Origin: Progne subis subis
Taxonomy: Eukaryota; Chordata; Aves; Passeriformes; Hirundinidae
Reading direction: 5' to 3'
Length of the DNA stretch: 64,000 nt
NCBI GenBank assembly: GCA_022316685.1
Contig: JAKJHU010000024.1
Location: 2,178,501-2,242,500 of the forward strand
Under the pieces are notes generated by a model. The model was not told where the DNA came from. It searched no databases and saw only the letters and a program-made list of their open reading frames with translations. A program made the position numbers and the translations under genes. Below are positions 59,671-64,000 of the stretch, piece after piece; within the stretch, counting starts at the first letter, position 1, and the number at the start of each line of letters is the position of its first letter.

Positions 59671-62600
59671 TCATCTGGAAAAAAGTGAATTAGAATGATC
59701 AGTTATTGGTTCTTGTATTTTCAATAATTTGTGTTGTGTTAATCTTTTTTTATTAAACCTTTTGAAAATGACAAATTTTCATGTTGTATTGACATTTTAC
59801 TTTCAATAAATCAGCAGTAATACTAAATCTCAGTAAGTATTGACACTGCTGTGCTTCGACCTAAAGGAATTAAATCCAGTTGACTGTAGTTATTAGAAAT
59901 TCAATTCATTCTTAGATGACCTTGAGTTATGTGCTGAAAGTAGAAAATCTGTGCAGCTATCAAGAGGACAAAATGAAAAGTATTTGTTTCTTCTGTGATC
60001 TTAAAAACTGCAAGAACAGAATCAAATAGCAATCACTGTAATCTGACTCTCACTGTATTCTACAGACATTAATTGCAGTTGTTTCTGTAGTGTATTGGAG
60101 TGTAGCATCAGCTCCGAATTACTGATGCAGTTAATCTACGGCTAATTCTTTTCAAGAAATCCAACCACCAAGTTTTCATGTTGCCTTAGACCTATGGAAA
60201 CATCTCGGTTAACCTCTGCTGGGAGGAAAAAAAAAAAAAGAAAAAAGACATTTGAGGGAGTATTTCACCATCTACTGAAATACAGCCATCTCTGGGAAAA
60301 AGTAGCAGCTGCATTACATCTTGAAGCACTAGTGCATGCCAGCCTGTCCAGAGACAGGAGCAAAAAATTGTGATTTCCTTGTTTGAATTCTACTTTCTGC
60401 AAAGATGCTCTTTTCTACATTCCCAGTTCTTGCTCAAAAAATAAGAGGGTGTGGAAAAACAGAGGACACTTTGAGGTGAAATACTGTCCACAAAGCTGGC
60501 TTCTAAACTATTAAGATGTGTTTGACATGTGTAGCCATCACAGTGTGATCTGAAGTTCACTTAGTCTTATCAGAGTTCTGATGGCCCAGAAACTGACATC
60601 TCCAAACATGCTGATTTGTGTGTTTGTAGGCTTTGACTAAGTTTTTGTGAAAGTTTGCTGTCCAGAAATTGACTGTGCTCTTGAAATGAAACCCATCAGC
60701 TAATATTACATGTTTACAACACATGCTATGAGGTGGGATACTGATTAGCCAAGCTAATTTAGGAACAGAACAAATGTGAGCAGCCAAAGTGATATTAGTT
60801 CAATCAAATATTTGATTGCGCTTCCAGAAATAATTTAATTGCAGAGCTCAAAACTATGCTTTGCCCATTAGAATTTCACCTGATTAGTATTTTGTTAAAT
60901 CCTGATACTGAAGAAACTTCCAAGCCCAAATTTAATGTGAAAGTACACACAGTAATACCGGCTTTTTGCTTACTGTTTAGACTTATTGCATCTCAATCAA
61001 TATAAACTGTTACTCTTATTTAATAAGTAATAGTTGAACTCATGTTCTAAATGGACTGTTATATCTGCCCTTTTGAGCCTGACTGTGATTTATTACTTTA
61101 TGTTGTTAGTCCTGTTTGAAATTGCAAGCACTTTCCGAGCATACAGGATTCAGGCCCTGGCTCTATGAGATTTGCTTTTTATTTAAAGCCAAGAAATTGG
61201 TTAATAAATTCTAATACTGCCTGCAATTTCCCAGTTTTTTGGATCACAATTCTACACTCTTTGTTACTGGAACACATTACTATTTATGGAAGATATGCAC
61301 ATATTTCAGTGTCCATAAATCATATACAAACATCTGTTCTTTAGATCAGTTGATGGAGTATGGTAACTGGTTCTTACATTAATATTTGTGAAGTAATAGT
61401 CACCTATTCATGTTATACTTTAATATTTTATTAAATATTTCAGTAGCTTAGCTTTTCAGGCAATGTTTGTCAAAACAGTAGAAATTGCAAGCACAGCCTG
61501 GCATAGAGTTAGTTCTGTGTGGCCTGTACCTGAAAAATGCCAAGTGAAAATTTTAAGATAGAGGGTAAATATTCATAGCAACAGGATCAACCTGGCTAAA
61601 ACACAAAAGGTTCTGTTAGTTTTTCTCTCTGGGTTCGTTGCTGCATTTGAAGAGAATTTCTTTCCCTCCCCCTCCCCGCAATAGCTTTAAACAGGCATCT
61701 GGACTGTGTGTAGTGGTCTACATTTTTGTCTTAGTAGCCTGATCTATTTCCCATGTGCTTCTGCAGGCAAAGTTCTAAGGCCAATAACTGTGAAGGTGTG
61801 CTCTGAAAACATACAATGTGTGTAGAAATCAGGGCTATGTATGAGGCAAAATGTAAGAGCTGGGAAAGCAATACTGTAGGATAGGATAGGCACATGGGAA
61901 GGCAGAGGATGGTAAGAGTTATGTTATTCTGCCTTCAGTCTCAGTGTTAGGATTTTTGGGTAGAATTATTTCAGTTGTAAAGAAAAGAATCTTCAGCCTT
62001 TATTTGGTTGTCATATGTACTGTGGGCACATTGGTTGTTTTTCAATGTTTCCTTTGTGTTTTTATTCTTTTTCAGGAATAGAGCTTTGATACTTTGAGAC
62101 TAGAGATATAAATGTCAGCATAGTTGAATTTTCATAGGAAGAATGTATATATATAAAAATGGAGAGCAAAAACATTCTATATTTTTAAAAGTTGAGTCCT
62201 ACTGTAGTCAGCCATAAGACTTGAGATTGTAGTTCTTTTTCTGCAGAAAATTGACTTGCTTTTAAGTTGCCTACTAATCTTCTTGGTATAAAATGTCCCA
62301 AACTGCTTTGGAATGAATTCAGAACCCCCTTTTAGGATTTTTGGAGTCCTTCAGTACCATTTGCATATTGTCTTTTATGTTCTTCACAGTGCATATGTGA
62401 ATATATTTAGAAAAACATGCTTGTGGGTTTTCAAAGCCTTTTGTTTAATTTTTGCTCCTGATTTTTTAAACAATTTTCTAGAATTTTCTATAAAAGATGC
62501 TGTGAGTGTAGTTTTGCTTGAGAGATCCTCCATGTGTCCATCTCATTGCCACAGCAGAGTGTAATAGCAATTGGCTTTAATATCCCCTCCCCCTCCTAGT

Positions 62601-62682
62601 TATGTGTTACCATAGGAATGGTCTGTGAGAATTACCAAATTCAAATAATTATGGTCCTGCTGCACAAAGTTTCTTTTGATCA

Positions 62683-62803
62683 AGAGCAAGCCATTTGAAC
62701 CCTGATGTTTAGTGGGTAATACTTACAGCCTCATAAAAGTGTAGTGATGGCTGATATCTCATAGTGCTTTGAACATGTGAAGTGCTATATAAACAATATA
62801 GGG
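62683..62803 (+). repeat. Relic of an ancient SINE/CR1-L3-like 3' tail
   Basis: In order the segment shows GAGCAAGCCATTTGAACCCT, GGGTAATACTTACAGCCTCA, and ATAGTGCTTTGAACATGTGA then AGTGCTATATAAA. This order matches the tail shared by ancient amniote SINEs and L3-type LINEs (x-G-G-C-A-A-G-T-C-A-C-T, G-A-T-A-A-T-A-C-T-T-A-C-C, A-G-x-G-C-T-T-T-G-A, G-C-T-A-T-A-T-A-A). It is old and without a target duplication. Confidence 0.55.
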
Positions 62804-64000
62804 CTATTGCACACAACTCAAGCTATTAGCGTTGGAGGCAGAGTGCCCCAGGCCCTTGGAGGGGAAGTCACGTCTTCACTGGAAAAGAGGCACCTTTTTG
62901 AGTTCTGTCTGCTTCCAGATTAGGTATCAGAAGCTCTTGAGGTAGCATAGAGACATGAAAGATATTTGGTTTTTCAAATACTCTGTCTACTACACTGCAC
63001 TGGATTCTAACAATTAGAACTGTGATTCTGCAAATGTGAGGATGGTAAATCATTGCATTGTTGCATTATTTCCTTTGCTCTAATTGTATTTTGGCATTTC
63101 TGCAATTTTTTCCTTTGTGAAATTTCTGTATGCAAATCTATTTGTTACTAACATCCTTGGTATTTTCCATGTGTAATTTGAAGCAGATGAGATTTTTTGT
63201 TCCCAAAAATATCACCATACTTTACAGAATTTAGACCTCAAATGCAATTTGAGAAAGTCTATGACACTCCATGAGTGTCTGTGTGTAAAATGTTTGTTGG
63301 TGAAATCTTGTTCTTAAAGGTAGCAATACAAGTTAAAAAATAGGCCAGGGGCATTTGCTGCACAGCTGATGTAACTGCCTGTTAGAGCTGAAGGTACAGC
63401 TCAGATGGGAACAGTTTTCCTAGGATTGAAGCAATTGCCTGATTTGCTTGGACTCTTTTCCACATTTTGCACACTCTGATAAACAAGGGCTTCTGCTTGG
63501 GCCCCTCAAGACACGCCTATCCTTGCAATCACTACAACATGAAGTCTGGAGCAGTAGGAAGGCTCACGACTATCTTCAGGGAGAAGAGGAAATTCCTTGA
63601 AGTCTTTTTTATGCCTGTCATTGTTCCAGTTTAAAAACAAAGCAATTCTTGGTCCAGAGTTGGCAAAATGTTCTTTTTGCTTTTTGATGGTGTAACTTCT
63701 TTTCACCAGTGGAGACTATTCGAAAGGAATGCATTTTTTTGCTTGCTTGTTGTGTGGCATTTTTAATGTCTCAAGTTGAGCTCTTAGGCATGTTAAATGA
63801 TGTAAACAAGTTTTGGATTTTTGTAACTGTTATCTAGGAACAGCCATTCAAAACAAATATGCTATTGACTCAGCTCTAAAAAGCTCTGAACACAGAAGCT
63901 CAGACTTTGAAGGACTGGGCACACAGTTTAAATATTTAGCATAGCAAAACCCATTGCAGTACAATTCCTTGTACAGGATCCAATGATTTACAGCCCAAAT

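Larger units (their letters stand above)
56196..64000. other. Non-coding interval upstream of miR-181 on the - strand
   Basis: This 7.8-kb stretch is presumably part of the miR-181 primary transcript or its intron. It holds two long T tracts, a palindromic repeat relic (59588-59670) and a SINE-like relic (62683-62803). No coding exon, CpG island or other RNA gene is recognisable. Confidence 0.6.

Overview
The window reads as avian genomic DNA, probably from a neoavian or passerine bird. It is about 60% A+T, has compact vertebrate-type introns (one only 96 bp), and carries a degenerate LTR of a kind I know from bird genomes plus a GC-rich minisatellite. There is no prokaryotic organisation, and most open frames outside the exons listed are chance or repeat-derived.

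Positions 1-19060 hold the 3' half of PTPRC (CD45, receptor-type tyrosine phosphatase C) on the + strand. I assembled 21 consecutive coding exons, 324 to 18072, whose splice phases join without a break into about 871 residues. They cover the last fibronectin-type extracellular part, the transmembrane helix, the juxtamembrane wedge, an active phosphatase domain D1 (WPD loop and [10 protein letters not shown] loop), an inactive D2 with an acidic insert, a C-terminal tail and a 3' UTR with two AATAAA signals. The 5' exons lie before the window.

Positions 19061-64000 contain no protein-coding gene I can recognise. The clear genes there are two microRNA hairpins on the - strand, miR-181a-1 (56107-56195) and miR-181b-1 (55930-56008). 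In mammals this cluster also lies downstream of PTPRC in opposite orientation, so the synteny supports both calls. The rest is AT-rich non-coding DNA, probably including part of the miR-181 host lncRNA. It holds a decayed LTR (about 31961-32974), a 40-bp minisatellite with an 80-bp higher-order pattern (35371-35603), a perfect 20-bp inverted repeat (48793-48857), three probable relics of ancient amniote repeats (29490-29560, 59588-59670, 62683-62803), and several homopolymer or purine tracts.

Functionally the window joins two lymphocyte regulators in convergent orientation: CD45, which sets Src-family kinase activity in antigen-receptor signalling, and miR-181a/b, which tunes the same signalling by repressing other phosphatases. 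No previously undescribed system stands out with strong support. The least explained signals are the perfect hairpin at 48793-48857 and a 186-codon open frame on the - strand at 38437-38997.
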